DNA of 64,000 nucleotides, taken from the NCBI GenBank assembly GCA_913063265.1, contig CAJXZG010000001.1, positions 62,001 to 126,000 on the forward strand, given 5' to 3'. The stretch is from an uncultured Prolixibacteraceae bacterium (lineage in GTDB: Bacteria > Bacteroidota > Bacteroidia > Bacteroidales > Prolixibacteraceae). Shown here in pieces: positions 7,821 to 16,476 of the stretch. The notes under the pieces were generated by a model, which had not been told where the DNA came from, did no database searches, and saw only the letters and a list, made by a program, of their open reading frames with translations. Each line of letters opens with the position of its first letter. Within the stretch, counting starts at the first letter, position 1. A program made the position numbers and the translations under genes.

Positions 7821-9746
7821 ATGAATCAACCATTCCCATACAAAACAAAAATATTCACAACATTTTTCTTTGTATTTATGAGTTTGTGTGCCTGGACTCA
7901 ATACAGCTCAAAAACATTGCAACAATTCGATAAGGCTTTGCATTATTATAAAATTCAGGAATTTGAGAATGCTGTTTTAACGATTGAAAAAATACTAAAA
8001 AAGAATCCCGATTTTCTTGATGCTATATTACTTCTCGCAGATGTTTATAACGGTACAGGTGAAACCGCTTTGGAAATCAAAAACCTTGAAACGGCACTTC
8101 GGTATTCAAACAATTCATTAATTTATCTGCGACTGGGAAAGGCTTATTTTTCAATTGCTGAATATGAAAATGCAAGAATTCATTTTGGTACTTACCTCGG
8201 GTTTCAAAATATCTCAGAAGAAAGACAAAATGAAGTTGAACGTTACATATTACATTGCGAATTTGCTTTTGAGGCATTAAAGAATCCTGTTGATTTTAAC
8301 GCGGAAAGATTACCTGAAACAATTAATACCATAAACGATGAATATTGGCCTTCTATTTCTTTGGATGGAAGCAAACTTGTATTTACCAGATTACTAAAAC
8401 CAGACCGGGGATTGCCTAATGAAGATTTTTTTATTTCTGAATTCGATTCATCCGGATGGAAACAAGCCAATCCTATTATAGAAGTAAATACACCTGAAAA
8501 CGAGGGGGCACAAGCACTTTCGGCGGATGGTAGGTTGCTGTTTTTTACCGCCTGTAATCGTCCTGATGGACGAGGCAGTTGTGATATTTATTATTCAGTT
8601 TTTAACGGTCGGTTTTGGAGTAAACCAATTAATGCCGGGATAATTTTAAACAGTATAAGTTGGGATGCTCAGCCCTCTGTTTCGTCAGATAACAGGTTTT
8701 TATATTTTTCTTCGAACCGTGACGGGGGAATGGGAAATAAGGATATTTGGCGAGCAGAAATTCTGGAAATAATGCAAAACGGAAAAATCAGATGGGGAAT
8801 ACCTGAAAATATTGGAGAAGATATCAATACAACCGGAGATGAAATATCTCCGTTTATACATCCCGATAATAAAAGTTTTTATTTTGCATCCGATTTTCAT
8901 CCGGGAATGGGTGGATTTGATTTATTCCTTTCAAGAATTAATTCAAAAGGTAATTTTAATATACCGGAAAATTTAGGTTTCCCAATAAACACAGTAAAAA
9001 ACGAACAGGGATTAAATATTAGTTCCGATGGCCTTTCAGCATATTATGCTTCTGAAAGAAATCCGGATACAGGTTTAGATATTTATACATTTCCATTGCA
9101 TGAAGAGATTCGTCCTGAACCGGTTACCTATCTGAAAGCCAGAATTTCAGATGCAGAAACTGAACAAATAATTCAAGCTGAAATTGAGTTGGTAAACCTT
9201 TCTTCTGATATAGCTATTCAAAGAATGATCCATGCCGATAAAAATGGAGAGATTCTTTTGTGTCTTCCATTAAATGCCAATTATGCCTTTAATGTTTCGC
9301 ATGAGGGTTATTTGTTTTATTCAGAATCAATTCAATTAGAAAAAAAATCCACAATTGAAAATCCCGGATTGGTTGAAATTAGGTTAAATAAAATCGATAT
9401 TGGTGCCGAAATGAATCTTTATAATATTTATTTTGAAACGGATTCATTCAGAATTTTGCCAGTTTCTGAACCTGAACTGAAAAAACTTGTAGTATTTCTT
9501 AAAAATAATCCGAAAATTGAAATTGAGATTCAGGGGCATACAGATAATACAGGGCGTTCTGAAAATAATATGATACTTTCGGAAAACAGAGCTAAGTCGG
9601 TAGCCGATTATTTAATAAAGAACGGGATTCAAGATAATCGTCTACAGTTTAAAGGTTTTGGGGAAACCAAACCTGTAGCGAGCAACAACTCAGAAGAAGG
9701 CAAAATGTTAAATCGCAGAACAACAATTAAAATTGCCAAAAATTGA
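7821..9746 (+). CDS. PorE-like protein: TPR, beta-propeller, CRD-like and OmpA domains (copy 1)
   Basis: The ATG at 7821 gives MNQPFPYKTKIFTTFFFVFM, a signal peptide; a GTG 39 bases upstream is less likely. About 641 residues. Order: TPR repeats (about 25-145), PD40/WD40-like propeller blades (about 160-440, with SADGRLLFFTACN and YFSSNRDGG), a carboxypeptidase-regulatory-like Ig fold (about 445-530) and an OmpA peptidoglycan-binding domain (about 540-641, with EIQGHTDNTG and NRRTTIKI carrying the Asp and Arg that hold diaminopimelate). This order is that of PorE, the periplasmic peptidoglycan-anchored part of T9SS in Porphyromonas gingivalis. T9SS cargo is encoded in this window. Whether it is the true PorE or a paralogue is open. 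Confidence 0.85.
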   Translation: MNQPFPYKTKIFTTFFFVFMSLCAWTQYSSKTLQQFDKALHYYKIQEFENAVLTIEKILKKNPDFLDAILLLADVYNGTGETALEIKNLETALRYSNNSLIYLRLGKAYFSIAEYENARIHFGTYLGFQNISEERQNEVERYILHCEFAFEALKNPVDFNAERLPETINTINDEYWPSISLDGSKLVFTRLLKPDRGLPNEDFFISEFDSSGWKQANPIIEVNTPENEGAQALSADGRLLFFTACNRPDGRGSCDIYYSVFNGRFWSKPINAGIILNSISWDAQPSVSSDNRFLYFSSNRDGGMGNKDIWRAEILEIMQNGKIRWGIPENIGEDINTTGDEISPFIHPDNKSFYFASDFHPGMGGFDLFLSRINSKGNFNIPENLGFPINTVKNEQGLNISSDGLSAYYASERNPDTGLDIYTFPLHEEIRPEPVTYLKARISDAETEQIIQAEIELVNLSSDIAIQRMIHADKNGEILLCLPLNANYAFNVSHEGYLFYSESIQLEKKSTIENPGLVEIRLNKIDIGAEMNLYNIYFETDSFRILPVSEPELKKLVVFLKNNPKIEIEIQGHTDNTGRSENNMILSENRAKSVADYLIKNGIQDNRLQFKGFGETKPVASNNSEEGKMLNRRTTIKIAKN

Positions 9747-9791
9747 TTCTTGGAATTAAACAGGATTTTTTATTTTTATGCCGCTTTTTGG

Positions 9792-9820
9792 TGGTTTGTA
9801 AGTAATTAGAAAACAAACCA
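9792..9820 (+). promoter_or_regulatory. Inverted repeat before the second PorE-like gene
   Basis: TGGTTTGT (9792-9799) and ACAAACCA (9813-9820) are perfect 8-bp arms around a 13-base AT-rich spacer, 29 bases before the next ATG. It may be an operator or a leader hairpin; there is no U-tract for a terminator. Confidence 0.35.
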
Positions 9821-9849
9821 AACAATTTGAAGACTAAAAATACTAAACT

Positions 9850-11718
9850 ATGTATCGACTCATTAAAACCCTAAATTTATCCAGACTCCTGCTGATTCAT
9901 GTTTTATTGTTTTCTCAGGCAACACTTTATGCTCAAAAGAATACCAACGTTGAAGACTTATTTAAAACAGCTAAAAATCAACTGGCAGCAAAAAACTATA
10001 ATGCAGCGTTAAAAACTTGTGATCAGGCGCTGGCTATCGATTCGTTATCAAAAGATGTTTTGGTTTTAAAATCACAGGTTTATGGTCAAATGAATGATAC
10101 TGATAAAGAGATTCTTTATTTAAATAAAGCCGGTATGGCAAAAAGTGACTGGGATGTCGTTTTTCGTTTAGGTGAAGCCTACTTTAAAAAGGAGAATTAT
10201 TCTGAGGCATTAAGATATTACAATATTTACAGTGATATGCCAAGAATGCCTGAAAAAAGACAGTTTTTGCTGGCATGTAAAATCTCGAGCTGTAAATTTT
10301 TAATGCATTCAAATGACGAAAATAATTTTTGGCCATTACCAACTTCCGACGGGAATAATCTGTTTTTTGTGAATCAGAATGCAAGTGAAAACAGGGAAGC
10401 TGCGGAGGAAGTACCTGAAACTGATTTGTGGAAAATATATAAGCTTGAAAACGATACTATACCCTATGATAATGAGGGAATCCACAAATTAAATGATGGT
10501 TTGCGGATCTTATTTTTTACTGCATGTAACCGAGAGGATGGAATTGGTGACTGTGATATTTATTTTGTTAAAAGAGAAAATGGAAAATGGGGAAATCCAG
10601 TTAATGCAGGAAGTCCCGTAAATTCAGAAAGTTGGGATGCACAAGCGAGTTACTATCCGCAAAAAAAGTTGTTGTTTTTTGTGAGTGACAGAAGTGGAGG
10701 CTTAGGTAAAAAAGATATCTGGAGAACTGAATTGCTTGGATTTGAAGAAGATGGTAAACCCAGGTGGAGGACTCCGGTAAACCTTGGAGATAAAGTTAAT
10801 ACCCGGGGTAACGAAACGGCTCCTTTTATCAATGTGGTTAACAACAATCTGTATTTTGCTTCAGATAATTTACCCGGCCTGGGTGGAATAGATTTGTTTA
10901 ATGCTGAACTTAATGAAACAGGTAATGTAGTAAATGTTACAAATTTAGGTTACCCCATAAATACACATTTTGATGATGACGATGTTAATTTTAGTCATGT
11001 CAGCGATTCTTCATTTTTTACTTCTTCGCGACAAACAAACAAAGGACAGCAGATTTATGCTTTTAATTTCGACAGGGGAGTATCTTTTGCACCGGTTGCA
11101 TATGTAAAGTTGAATGTTAAAGATGCCATTTCTAAAAAGCCTCTCGAAACTTCTGTAAAACTTGAATTTCAACCCTTTCATCCAAGAAGATTTCAAATGC
11201 AGGAAACCAATGAAAACGGTGAATCGGTCTTTAGTTTACGGTTAAACAGAAATTATGCGTTTACTATTTCTGAACCGGGTTATTTGTTTGCATCAAAATT
11301 TTTAAATCTTGATAAAACAAACTCAGTTGATAAACCCGAAGAGTTAACCATTGAACTTCAGCCAATCGAGATAGGAGCGGAAGTACAGCTTTATAATATC
11401 AACTTTGAGACAGATTCATTCAGAATTCTTTCTGATTCGTATTCAGAACTTCAAAAAATATCGACCTTCCTGAACAATAACAAAGGTTTGAAAGTAGAAA
11501 TTCAGGGTCATACAGACAGCTCCGGAAATGCTGATTACAATCAAGGTCTTTCAGAACGTCGAGCAAAGTCCGTAGTTGATTATTTGGCGGGACAGGGAAT
11601 AAGTATCTCCAGACTAAAATATATGGGTTATGGCGATAAAAATCCTGTAGCAAGCAACGAAACAGAAGAAGGGCGCATGTTAAACAGAAGAACTACAATA
11701 AAAATTATTGAAAAATAA
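9850..11718 (+). CDS. PorE-like protein: TPR, beta-propeller, CRD-like and OmpA domains (copy 2)
   Basis: A 622-residue paralogue of the preceding gene with the same order: signal peptide ending at YAQK, TPR region (about 30-150), PD40 blades (about 155-415, with FFTACNREDGIGDCDIYFV and FFVSDRSGGLGKKDIW), an Ig-like CRD (about 420-500) and OmpA domain (about 515-622, with EIQGHTDSSGNADYNQG and NRRTTIKI). The first propeller stretch (about 160-215) has drifted and lost the SLDGSKLVF-type blade signature of copy 1. The two C-terminal halves are very close. A local duplication is the simplest reading. The gene is followed after 28 bases by a regulator. Confidence 0.85.
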   Translation: MYRLIKTLNLSRLLLIHVLLFSQATLYAQKNTNVEDLFKTAKNQLAAKNYNAALKTCDQALAIDSLSKDVLVLKSQVYGQMNDTDKEILYLNKAGMAKSDWDVVFRLGEAYFKKENYSEALRYYNIYSDMPRMPEKRQFLLACKISSCKFLMHSNDENNFWPLPTSDGNNLFFVNQNASENREAAEEVPETDLWKIYKLENDTIPYDNEGIHKLNDGLRILFFTACNREDGIGDCDIYFVKRENGKWGNPVNAGSPVNSESWDAQASYYPQKKLLFFVSDRSGGLGKKDIWRTELLGFEEDGKPRWRTPVNLGDKVNTRGNETAPFINVVNNNLYFASDNLPGLGGIDLFNAELNETGNVVNVTNLGYPINTHFDDDDVNFSHVSDSSFFTSSRQTNKGQQIYAFNFDRGVSFAPVAYVKLNVKDAISKKPLETSVKLEFQPFHPRRFQMQETNENGESVFSLRLNRNYAFTISEPGYLFASKFLNLDKTNSVDKPEELTIELQPIEIGAEVQLYNINFETDSFRILSDSYSELQKISTFLNNNKGLKVEIQGHTDSSGNADYNQGLSERRAKSVVDYLAGQGISISRLKYMGYGDKNPVASNETEEGRMLNRRTTIKIIEK

Positions 11719-11746
11719 GGTTTTGAACCTTGTCTTGCTGAAGTAA

Positions 11747-12760
11747 ATGAAACATGAAATTCGCATAAATCACGATTCTGAAGTACCAAAGTACAAACAA
11801 GTTGTTGATTTACTTTTATCTGATATTGAAGCCGGCATCTTTAAAATCGGACAAAGAATACCTTCAATAAACGAAACAAGCGAAGAGCTCTTATTGTCGC
11901 GCGATACGGTTGAAAAGGCATATGTTTTTTTACGAAAAAAAGGAATTCTGGCTTCGGTCAGAGGGAAGGGGTATTATGTAAATAAGGTTGATGTCGGAAA
12001 AAAAATCAAAGTCGCACTTATTCTTAATAAACTGAGCAATTATAAACGAAGCATTTATTATTCGTTATCAGAAACGCTGGGGTCCAAAGGGAATGTTGAT
12101 GTATTTATATACAATTACAGCATCGAACAATTCGAGGAGATTGTTATTAATCAAACCCTTCATTATGATTATTTCGTGATCTTACCTCATTTTAAGGATA
12201 ACGATGCAACAGGTGTTGACATCATTAAAAGAATACCAAAAGATAAGGTATTGCTTGTCGATCGTAAAATGGATTTATTAAGTGATTATCCACTGGTATA
12301 TCAGGAATACGAAAAAGATATACAAAATGCGCTGGATAAAGGGAAAGACCTTATTCAGAAATACACAAAAGTTAACCTTGTTTTTCCGGCAAACCAGTAT
12401 TATTCAAGATACATTGTTCGTGGATTTCAAATATTCTGTCAGGTAAATAATTTCCCATTCTCAGTTATTGACCAATTTGATGAAAATGAAATAATTAAAG
12501 GCGAGGCATTTGTTTTAATATCTGATGATGATTTGTATCGTTTTATAAAAATATGCAGAAATAAAATGTTGAAGCTTGGTACAGATGTTGGTTTGGTTGC
12601 GTATAATGAAAATCCGGTTAAGGAATTACTGGAAGAAGGAATAACTACCATATCCACCAATCATGATTTAATAGGCAGGATGGCGGGTGAAATGATACTT
12701 TCAAATGATTTTAAACGGGTAAAAAGCCCGTTTGAGTTTATCAAAAGGAAATCTTTGTAA
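11747..12760 (+). CDS. GntR-type regulator with LacI-like effector domain
   Basis: A 337-residue protein. Residues about 10-77 form a winged helix of the GntR type (YKQVVDLLLSDIEAGIFKIG, then LSRDTVEKAYVFLRKKGI and VRGKGYYV). Residues about 85-330 form a periplasmic-binding-protein/LacI-like sensor (KVALILNKLSNYKRSIYYSL, then GRMAGEMIL near the end). In Bacteroidota such GntR/LacI hybrids usually respond to sugars and control nearby sugar genes. No sugar operon adjoins it, and its stop lies 4 bases from the stop of the convergent cytochrome gene. It may be cotranscribed with the PorE-like pair. Confidence 0.88.
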   Translation: MKHEIRINHDSEVPKYKQVVDLLLSDIEAGIFKIGQRIPSINETSEELLLSRDTVEKAYVFLRKKGILASVRGKGYYVNKVDVGKKIKVALILNKLSNYKRSIYYSLSETLGSKGNVDVFIYNYSIEQFEEIVINQTLHYDYFVILPHFKDNDATGVDIIKRIPKDKVLLVDRKMDLLSDYPLVYQEYEKDIQNALDKGKDLIQKYTKVNLVFPANQYYSRYIVRGFQIFCQVNNFPFSVIDQFDENEIIKGEAFVLISDDDLYRFIKICRNKMLKLGTDVGLVAYNENPVKELLEEGITTISTNHDLIGRMAGEMILSNDFKRVKSPFEFIKRKSL

Positions 12761-12764
12761 TTAC

Positions 12765-13838
12765 TTAGCTTTTATTTTTCAGAAATTCTTTATCATGGCA
12801 ATCTACACATGCTACACGATGAATATCATTTTTACTTGCAGGTGAAATATAAGTTGTGTTCATTGTACGAACATCGAGTTTGCAGTTTTTGGATTTATCG
12901 GAATGGCATTTATCACATGAGTTCCGCTGATAATTTGAATGTGGCTCATGACATGCACGGCAGCTAATTCCTTCATGCACTCCGGCGGGAGTCTGATCAT
13001 CGCTACTACCGGCCTGGTGCCAAACAGAAGGTGCATGGCATTGTACACAAAGACGATAAACCGGATCTGCCGGTGTTTGTAAAGTGTCGTTTCCCTGAAG
13101 AATTACCGGTCTCGGTAAGTTGGTCAAATCGAAATGAGTTTTTTCGTGTCTTACATAAAGTCCTATTGAATTGTTTTGCATAGCGCGTCCGTAGAAAATT
13201 AAATCCGGGTTCGCATAGTCAGGACTTATAGCCGGTAGTCCCGGACTATGAATCTGATGGCATGTTAAACAAGGTATCGTTGCAAGATGCTCTTGAGTTT
13301 TATCTTTTATTTTCCATGGTCCCTGAATAGAAATGGGGTCAACCAAATCGTCGGTTGTTCCTTCATAGAACATTCCATGACACCGAAGACAATCATAGTT
13401 TAATTGTTCTGTTGTATTATGAACTGAATCGAGAAAAATATCTGAATAGCTTGCAGAATGACCACTTGCCAACCAATTGGCAAATTCATTTTCGTGGCAC
13501 ATTTTACAGCGATCCATTGTTGCAAGAATCTGGTCTTCCGTCATTCGGATTTCGTCGGCATAAGGAGCCGATTTTACATGAGTAAATACCATTTTTGTTT
13601 TTTCCGAAAAACTATGCCACCCGCTCTCCAGGGCCGTTCCATGGCATTTAAAGCAGGAAATGTCACGATGAGCTGAACTTGTCCAGGTTTTGTGAGCGGG
13701 ACTGATTTCGTGGCAACTCGCACAGGTTTTTTCAGGATTGGCTGCATTCCACCATGTATAACTTCCTCCTAATATCAATAAAAGAATTGGTATTATTATC
13801 ATTGTAAGTATGATAATCTTGGTAAAACTTTTCTTCAT
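12765..13838 (-). CDS. Membrane-anchored nonaheme cytochrome c
   Basis: A 357-residue protein with an N-terminal membrane helix (about residues 7-28) and nine CXXCH haem-binding motifs: CASCH, CFKCH, CKMCH, CLRCH, CLTCH, CVQCH, CRACH, CDKCH and CVDCH, spread over the chain. The first two after the helix recall NapC/NirT-type quinol dehydrogenases; the rest resemble cytochrome c3/c554-type electron carriers. It should face the periplasm and carry electrons to or from the membrane. It is the third gene of a likely operon, 64 bases behind a GMC flavoprotein, so it is the natural electron acceptor for that enzyme. That link is inference from context. Confidence 0.88.
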   Translation of the reverse strand: MKKSFTKIIILTMIIIPILLLILGGSYTWWNAANPEKTCASCHEISPAHKTWTSSAHRDISCFKCHGTALESGWHSFSEKTKMVFTHVKSAPYADEIRMTEDQILATMDRCKMCHENEFANWLASGHSASYSDIFLDSVHNTTEQLNYDCLRCHGMFYEGTTDDLVDPISIQGPWKIKDKTQEHLATIPCLTCHQIHSPGLPAISPDYANPDLIFYGRAMQNNSIGLYVRHEKTHFDLTNLPRPVILQGNDTLQTPADPVYRLCVQCHAPSVWHQAGSSDDQTPAGVHEGISCRACHEPHSNYQRNSCDKCHSDKSKNCKLDVRTMNTTYISPASKNDIHRVACVDCHDKEFLKNKS

Positions 13839-13902
13839 CGAATTATTCTTTATTTCCTTTTTTTAATTTTTTTTCTTCGCGCTCCTTGTTTCAAGCTTTA
13901 AG

Positions 13903-15555
13903 CTATCTGAACTTACTTCCGTTCCAGTTTTTAACGATATAATCTCCAACATAATAGCCCAAGGCCATAATGGTAAGTGCAGGATTAAAGCCACCATTGG
14001 TTACGCACAAACTTCCATCTGCCACCAACAAATTGTCAATATCATGAACCTGACCAAATTTGTTGGTAACAGAAGTTTTAGGGTCATTTCCCATTCTTGC
14101 GGTCCCTGCCTGATGCTGACCTCCGCTTAATCCTCGTCCTCCTACGTTTTGCCAAGTATGATATGCCCCGGCTTCTTTTAAAATTTCTTCAGCCCTGTCA
14201 GACAAAAACTGACATCCAATCCTGTCATAGGAATGTCTCTCTCCGGATAGTCTTACAGTTGGGATTCCCCAATGGTCTTTTACATTTGGGTCAATTGTAA
14301 CCCGTGAATCAAAATTTGGAATTTCCTGAAATGGACCATGTATTTTTACGATTCTTTTGAACTTATTTCTTTGAAATTCTTTGTGTTCGAGGCCCCATCT
14401 TTTAGCTCCGGGTGGTCGTGTTTTTGTAAATAAATAGGGCATTGTAGTGAATGAGTTGCAAAGAGCACCACCACCTATGATTCCTTCATTATCATGATTG
14501 TAGTCACTTATTGCCCAGCAGGCACCGGGTCCGACATCATCAAAAATTTCATCCTTAAATAAACCTAATGCTCCGGTGTAGGCATGTCCCTGCAGATTTC
14601 TTCCAACCCAGTCATTATTATTTCCGGCACCATTTGGGAAAAGTTTATTTTTTGAGTTTAATAACAATCGTGCAGTTTCCACTGCCGCCGCCGCTACAAC
14701 AACAATATCTGCTGTTTGTATCTGTCCCTGATCGTTTTCATCAAAATATTTTACGCCATTTGCTTTTCCTTTATTATCGAGAATAATCTCTGCCACCTGG
14801 CAATTGGTTCTCAATTCACAATTTCCCGATTTTATTGCAGTTGGTATTACTGTATTATGGGTACCACATTTGGCATTTACCGGGCAGGCAAATCCCACAC
14901 AACTGCGCATTCGGTAACATGCCGGGCGCCCGTTGTAACGAACAGAATTACGTAACATTGGAATTGAAAATGGATGTAACCCAAGGTTTCTTGCTGCTTT
15001 ATCCAGCATTTTAGCCTCACGGTTATACGCAAATGCCGGCATGGGATAAGACTTTTTACGGGGAGCCATAAACGGATTGGCATAATGGTCTCCTGCGACT
15101 CCAATTTCCCATTCTGCTTTCTCATAAAAAGGTTCCAAATCAAAATAATCAATTGGCCAGTCTTCCATTGTTGAACCTTCTATGTTACCGTAAGCCGATT
15201 TCATTTTGAAATCTTTTTCCATAAATCGCCAGGCCATCGCTCCATAACTTACGGTTCCTGAACCAACACATGCAGCATTATTTCCATAACCGCCTTCACT
15301 GGGTAATACAATTCTTGGTTTTCCATCGTTATAAACAACCACTCGGCGGTGTCGTTCGTCATCCGGACCAAAAGCGTTTCCTAAAACTGTTGTACGTTGA
15401 GAAATTAATTCATCATCGTCGTGCTGATCGTAATTTACCCAATCACCCCTTTCAAACAATACGACACTTAAACCTGCTACAGCAAGCTCTTTGGCTACAA
15501 TTCCACCTCCTGCACCTGCACCTACAACTATGGCATTAACATGTTTTTTACTCAT
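13903..15555 (-). CDS. GMC-family FAD-dependent dehydrogenase with Cys cluster
   Basis: A 550-residue flavoprotein. The N-terminal FAD fold is VVGAGAGGGIVAKELAVAGL (about residues 10-29) ending in a Glu. The C-terminal GMC signature contains HQAGTARMG, where the His is the likely proton acceptor, and FNPALTIMALGY with the partner Asn. Cysteines 213, 219, 224 and 230 (CX5CX4CX5C) lie where bacterial FAD-glucose and gluconate dehydrogenase subunits carry a 3Fe-4S cluster, so an electron path off the flavin is likely. It should oxidise a sugar or polyol alcohol; the substrate is unknown. Its ATG overlaps the TGA of the small-subunit gene by 4 bases (ATGA), showing translational coupling. Confidence 0.9.
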   Translation of the reverse strand: MSKKHVNAIVVGAGAGGGIVAKELAVAGLSVVLFERGDWVNYDQHDDDELISQRTTVLGNAFGPDDERHRRVVVYNDGKPRIVLPSEGGYGNNAACVGSGTVSYGAMAWRFMEKDFKMKSAYGNIEGSTMEDWPIDYFDLEPFYEKAEWEIGVAGDHYANPFMAPRKKSYPMPAFAYNREAKMLDKAARNLGLHPFSIPMLRNSVRYNGRPACYRMRSCVGFACPVNAKCGTHNTVIPTAIKSGNCELRTNCQVAEIILDNKGKANGVKYFDENDQGQIQTADIVVVAAAAVETARLLLNSKNKLFPNGAGNNNDWVGRNLQGHAYTGALGLFKDEIFDDVGPGACWAISDYNHDNEGIIGGGALCNSFTTMPYLFTKTRPPGAKRWGLEHKEFQRNKFKRIVKIHGPFQEIPNFDSRVTIDPNVKDHWGIPTVRLSGERHSYDRIGCQFLSDRAEEILKEAGAYHTWQNVGGRGLSGGQHQAGTARMGNDPKTSVTNKFGQVHDIDNLLVADGSLCVTNGGFNPALTIMALGYYVGDYIVKNWNGSKFR

Positions 15556-16124
15556 GATTCCTGTTTTTTAGTGTTTGTGCATTTCGACTCGTATCTGTTT
15601 TGCCCAATAACATGAGGGTAATCCAGTTTCATCATTTTAAAACTTATATAGTTTTTATTTCCACCATGACGAGGTGAACCGTAAAATCCCTGCATAGAAT
15701 GCTCCATAACCATTCTGAAAAATGATTTTTGGTCAACTTCTTCCCAATATTCTTCGGGCAAATATCCCGATTCCATTTGTTCCATAAAATGGGTTTGTTC
15801 GTCCCATTCCAGATCTGAAAAGGCCTTTCTCAAAATTCTCTGAGATGACATTTTTATGGCCGGAATACCCTTTCTGTACTCTTCCTGAAAACGTGTATAA
15901 GGCCCAACCAGCTGCTTGTCAATGAAATTGATAACATTTGCATCAGTTGCACCAGGATCCTGATCTTTCGGGATTATTTGTTCTGCAAAAGCGACAATGG
16001 TTTTGGCTTCTTCTTCATTAAAGAAACGCCAAACAGAATTGTAACCCGAGCAAGCGGGAATGAACATAATACTACCGCATGCCAAACTTAATTTATGGAT
16101 AAATTCTCTACGGGTTGAATTCAT
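15552..16124 (-). CDS. Gluconate 2-dehydrogenase subunit 3-like protein with Tat/lipoprotein signal
   Basis: A 190-residue protein, the usual size of the gluconate 2-dehydrogenase gamma (subunit 3) family. The N-terminus MNSTRREFIHKLSLA has the twin-arginine pattern, and the following FIPAC gives a possible lipobox Cys at about residue 25. Family features are EAKTIVAFAEQIIPKDQDPGATDANVINFID and the later segment with FYGSPRHGGN. In known complexes this subunit carries the folded GMC partner out through Tat. The downstream GMC protein has no signal of its own, which fits. First gene of the three-gene operon. Confidence 0.88.
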   Translation of the reverse strand: MNSTRREFIHKLSLACGSIMFIPACSGYNSVWRFFNEEEAKTIVAFAEQIIPKDQDPGATDANVINFIDKQLVGPYTRFQEEYRKGIPAIKMSSQRILRKAFSDLEWDEQTHFMEQMESGYLPEEYWEEVDQKSFFRMVMEHSMQGFYGSPRHGGNKNYISFKMMKLDYPHVIGQNRYESKCTNTKKQES

Positions 16125-16147
16125 ATTATTGGTTTATGGTTGAATTT

Positions 16148-16155
16148 CAAATTTA
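16148..16155 (-). promoter_or_regulatory. Candidate -7 box of the dehydrogenase operon
   Basis: TAAATTTG on the - strand matches TAnnTTTG and ends 23 bases before the ATG at 16124. No TTG is visible at -33. Confidence 0.3.
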
Positions 16156-16381
16156 AGGTATTAAATTTTTATTTTTTAATTATTAATTAATTCGGAATGA
16201 TTCTATGTAATTGACAATTTCAATTTATAACTGAAATAAAAACTTTTTCTATTTTAGCATAACCGATAAACCATTTATAGTACATAATCCTTAATCGATA
16301 TTTGAATGATCCTGACAAAAATTTTTTAACCGGAATTATCAAAAATTGATTATGTATACAAATATTTAAAACTTGAAATGA

Positions 16382-16436
16382 GCATGTGTAAAATCACATA
16401 GGAGAGTGATTAATTCCGATAGCTATTGGAACATGC
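16382..16436 (+). repeat. Nested inverted repeats that can fold as a three-way junction
   Basis: Outer arms GCATGT (16382-16387) and ACATGC (16431-16436) enclose two hairpins: AATCAC/GTGATT (16392-16397 with 16406-16411) and the near-perfect palindrome TTCCGATAGCTATTGGAA (16414-16431, one G-T type mismatch). The start of the phosphatase gene follows 40 bases later, so it could be a leader RNA or a protein site. The CCGATAGCTATCGG core resembles an intergenic repeat seen widely in Bacteroidota. Confidence 0.4.
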
Positions 16437-16476
16437 GAGTTAGATACTAAACCTTTAAAAACAAAAAATTAATAGT

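Larger units (their letters stand above)
16125..16476. other. Divergent intergenic region with candidate promoter and folded element
   Basis: 352 bases between two divergent genes, very AT-rich. At 16148-16155 the - strand reads TAAATTTG, a -7-like box 23 bases before the dehydrogenase operon start. At 16382-16436 there is a structured element listed separately. I see no coding frame of note and no tRNA. Confidence 0.5.

Noticed and set aside
11717-11731. AAGGTT/AACCTT hairpin after the second PorE-like gene
   Set aside because: Short stem with a 3-base loop and no U-tract, and the regulator gene follows at once; probably chance.
12713-12733. Inverted repeat AAACGGG/CCCGTTT at the end of the GntR-type gene
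   Set aside because: It lies inside the coding sequence and has no U-tract, so it is not supported as a terminator.
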